64,000 nt of DNA from Citromicrobium bathyomarinum (GTDB lineage Bacteria > Pseudomonadota > Alphaproteobacteria > Sphingomonadales > Sphingomonadaceae): contig NZ_JAINWL010000002.1 of the NCBI RefSeq assembly GCF_021021475.1, positions 682,001-746,000 on the forward strand, read 5' to 3'. Numbering within the stretch: the stretch's first letter is position 1; the number at the start of each line of letters is the position of its first letter. A model generated the notes under the pieces. It had not been told where the DNA came from and searched no databases. It saw only the letters and a program-made list of their open reading frames with translations. The translations under genes and the position numbers were made by a program. Of the stretch, positions 62,407 through 64,000 are shown piece by piece.

Positions 62407-62866
62407 TGCCGCTCTCCGCACGCCTGCCCTCGAAGCGCAGCCTGAATTCCGGAAGGATGTCTCGGTCCTTTCCGTTCCGAATGAGGCGAACGACAACGAA
62501 AATCTTGCCCTCCGTCAGCAGTCCGAGGCACGGATGTTCGAACTGCCGAGGGCCATTTGGATCTCGATGATCGGAAGCTATGCGGTTTTCTTGGCGGCTC
62601 TGCTGGGCGCGACAGGCGGAAACAGGGCGGCATTCGCCATCGTGATATCGGTGGTCTATATCGCCATGTTTTTCGGCGTGGCGCGCGTCATGCTCGGTCA
62701 GTCGAACCCGCAGCCGACAAGTCCGCTGGATCGATCGGGCGGCAAGCTCCAGAGCCTTTACGGGCCGCTCGGCCGACTGGAAGTCTATACACAGGTGCTG
62801 GTCGTTCCCTTCGCGGTAGCGGCCTTTGGGATTGCCATCAGTGTCATCGCCGCGCTGGTCTTCTGA
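62399..62866 (+). CDS. Small membrane protein of the oxidase/globin cluster
   Basis: 155 residues, with a hydrophilic N-terminus (1-50) and three predicted membrane helices (about 52-72, 77-98 and 132-154). No recognised family. It overlaps the globin gene by eight bases, which implies co-translation. Confidence 0.78.
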   Translation: MSDAALRTPALEAQPEFRKDVSVLSVPNEANDNENLALRQQSEARMFELPRAIWISMIGSYAVFLAALLGATGGNRAAFAIVISVVYIAMFFGVARVMLGQSNPQPTSPLDRSGGKLQSLYGPLGRLEVYTQVLVVPFAVAAFGIAISVIAALVF

Positions 62867-62899
62867 TCATTGCCAGGCAGCAGAAACGAGGAGACGACT

Positions 62900-63040
62900 A
62901 TGCTTTGCCCGGAATGCGGCGAACCGGCTCCACCGGGCCCGTTCGACACCCGCTCCTGCGCCCTGCGGCCCTCTGCGCGGCCTACCGGCTTGGCGGCACG
63001 TTTCACGCAGATGCTGCGCAGGCTGACGAGGCTATGCTGA
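62900..63040 (+). CDS. 46-residue zinc-ribbon-like peptide
   Basis: Starts at ATG 62900 with a good ribosome site (GAGGAG, about 62888-62893). MLCPECGEPAPPGP gives a CPxC knuckle and a lone later Cys (RSCALRP), and the C-terminus is basic (QMLRRLTRLC). It follows the membrane-protein gene by 33 bases in the same direction. Small and unconfirmed, but the CxxC start and ribosome site favour a real gene. Confidence 0.5.
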   Translation: MLCPECGEPAPPGPFDTRSCALRPSARPTGLAARFTQMLRRLTRLC

Positions 63041-63061
63041 CGAACAGCGGAGACGAAAGCT

Positions 63062-63763
63062 TTAGCGCTCCACGATCTCGCGCCGCGCCACGTGCCGGTT
63101 CACTTCCCTCAAGAATGCGTCGAGATCGTCGATATCGACATCGAGGACCTCGTCCCAGTCGGCAAGCACGTCCTCGATATCACTGCGTGTATGAGAACAA
63201 CGGACCAAAGCCGGATTGCTGGCGGGAGGCGGCGCACGGTGAGGCCAGGAATGGCCGGTGAGGTTGTTGTAGATCATTCCGACAAGAGCAAGAGTCAGCA
63301 CGTTTGCGGTAATCGGCAAGAGGTAGGCCCAGGTCCAGGCTTCTCCTCCGGCAGCGCCGAGCGCGCACAGGAGAGCGCAGGCACCTCCGGGGGGATGGAG
63401 ACAGCGCGTGAAGGTCATCACAGCGATCGCCACGCCAACGGCGAGACCGGGAGCAAGCATCGCGGACCCTGTATACATTCCGATGCCAATGCCGATGGCA
63501 GCCGAAATGAGGTTTCCGCCAACTACCGACCAGGGCTGAGCCAACGGACTTGCCGGTACCGCAAAGACGAGCACCGCCGACGCCCCCAGCGGAGCCACGA
63601 CCCAGGGCAGAGCGGCACTCTTCGATCCGAGCAGCAGCCATGTCACAACCGCCGAGAGAATGATCGCCAGCGCAGCCCCAAGCGCGCCGCGCAGCCACCC
63701 GAGATGACCCCGCATGTCTTGTGGCAAGAGTGCCGACGAATGAGAAACGAGAGCCTTGAGCAA
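63062..63763 (-). CDS. HPP-family integral membrane protein
   Basis: 233 residues. Four membrane helices between about 24 and 165, with the signature FTRCLHPPGGACALL that names the HPP family, and a charged C-terminal tail (DIEDVLADWDEVLDVDIDDLDAFLREVN shortened by acidic repeats). Some HPP proteins are implicated in nitrite transport. Convergent with the oxidase/globin cluster; an association with nitrogen-oxide handling is possible but inferred. The 237 bases upstream (to 64000) hold its promoter and the third repeat copy and no other gene. Confidence 0.88.
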   Translation of the reverse strand: MLKALVSHSSALLPQDMRGHLGWLRGALGAALAIILSAVVTWLLLGSKSAALPWVVAPLGASAVLVFAVPASPLAQPWSVVGGNLISAAIGIGIGMYTGSAMLAPGLAVGVAIAVMTFTRCLHPPGGACALLCALGAAGGEAWTWAYLLPITANVLTLALVGMIYNNLTGHSWPHRAPPPASNPALVRCSHTRSDIEDVLADWDEVLDVDIDDLDAFLREVNRHVARREIVER

Positions 63764-63976
63764 AACCTGAATTAATCCCGACTTGAAACGTGCGGTAGCC
63801 CCATGCCGGACCTGGCCCGTTTCTTCATCAAGGAATTCATCCTCAAGTTTAAAGTTTTCCTAGTGTTCCTACCCAAGCTCCTCGGCAATCGTATCGGTGT
63901 TTGTGAGGTCTGCTATTGGATAAGCCATCTACCGGCCAAAATGCGCCCACTAGGGGGTTCATAAACTGGCAGAAAC

Positions 63977-64000
63977 TGGGCCGTTAACTGTCGGTCCGCT
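63977..64000. repeat. Dispersed repeat copy 3, cut by the window end
   Basis: TGGGCCGTTAAC followed by TCCGCT at the last bases; same layout as the copies at 57225 and 58161. Confidence 0.5.

Overview
The window looks like a chromosomal segment of a high-GC alphaproteobacterium of the Sphingomonadales, most likely Erythrobacteraceae. The evidence is the abundance of TonB-dependent receptors, cobalamin gene order, a FixL/FixJ pair and the presence of group III truncated haemoglobin and alternative oxidase. This is inference from protein style; no rRNA or complete tRNA gene is present to confirm it.

Layout. (1) 1-8.9 kb: outer-membrane and iron functions: the 3' part of a TonB receptor, a large autotransporter, and a siderophore-receptor operon with two inner-membrane partners (the second a PepSY protein). 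(2) 8.9-20.8 kb: a cobalamin (B12) island arranged around two back-to-back cobalamin riboswitches. The leftward arm has a membrane protein, cobO and a CobB-type amidase; the rightward arm has a BtuB-like receptor, a DUF1636 protein, cobT, a phosphatase, cobS, cobD, cbiB, cobyric acid synthase and cobU, almost all overlapping by a few bases. Only late and salvage steps are here. (3) 20.8-26.4 kb: galE, then a decayed signalling and exopolysaccharide region. It holds a GAF protein, a truncated MASE1 sensor fused tail-to-tail to a truncated polysaccharide-export lipoprotein, a frameshifted haem-NO-binding protein and a frameshifted sigma-54 response regulator. A control region with two divergent sigma-54-type promoters around three palindromes survives. 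An 18-base direct repeat resembling a tRNA 3' end lies at both edges of this region.

(4) 26.4-45.1 kb: a defence island. DrmA-like and DrmB-like genes, the hallmark pair of DISARM, are grouped with a DrmD/RapA-like SNF2 helicase, an uncharacterised 987-residue protein, a UvrD-like helicase and a NERD-nuclease/helicase fusion. A Dcm-like cytosine methyltransferase, a Vsr mismatch endonuclease and an MvaI/BcnI-family restriction enzyme follow. I saw no DrmC phospholipase-D protein. This is the best candidate for an undescribed or variant system. (5) 45.6-57.2 kb: mobilisable-element genes: a candidate oriT, an accessory mobilisation protein, a large relaxase, a KfrA-like protein, two exonuclease-fold proteins and five hypothetical proteins. 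No integrase or replication gene is seen. (6) 57.3-64 kb: a hydrolase, then a respiration and nitric-oxide-tolerance module: a haem-PAS FixL kinase and FixJ regulator, alternative oxidase, a small receiver protein, a DUF1971 cupin, truncated haemoglobin, two small proteins and an HPP-family membrane protein. A short dispersed repeat occurs three times, only in this right-hand part.
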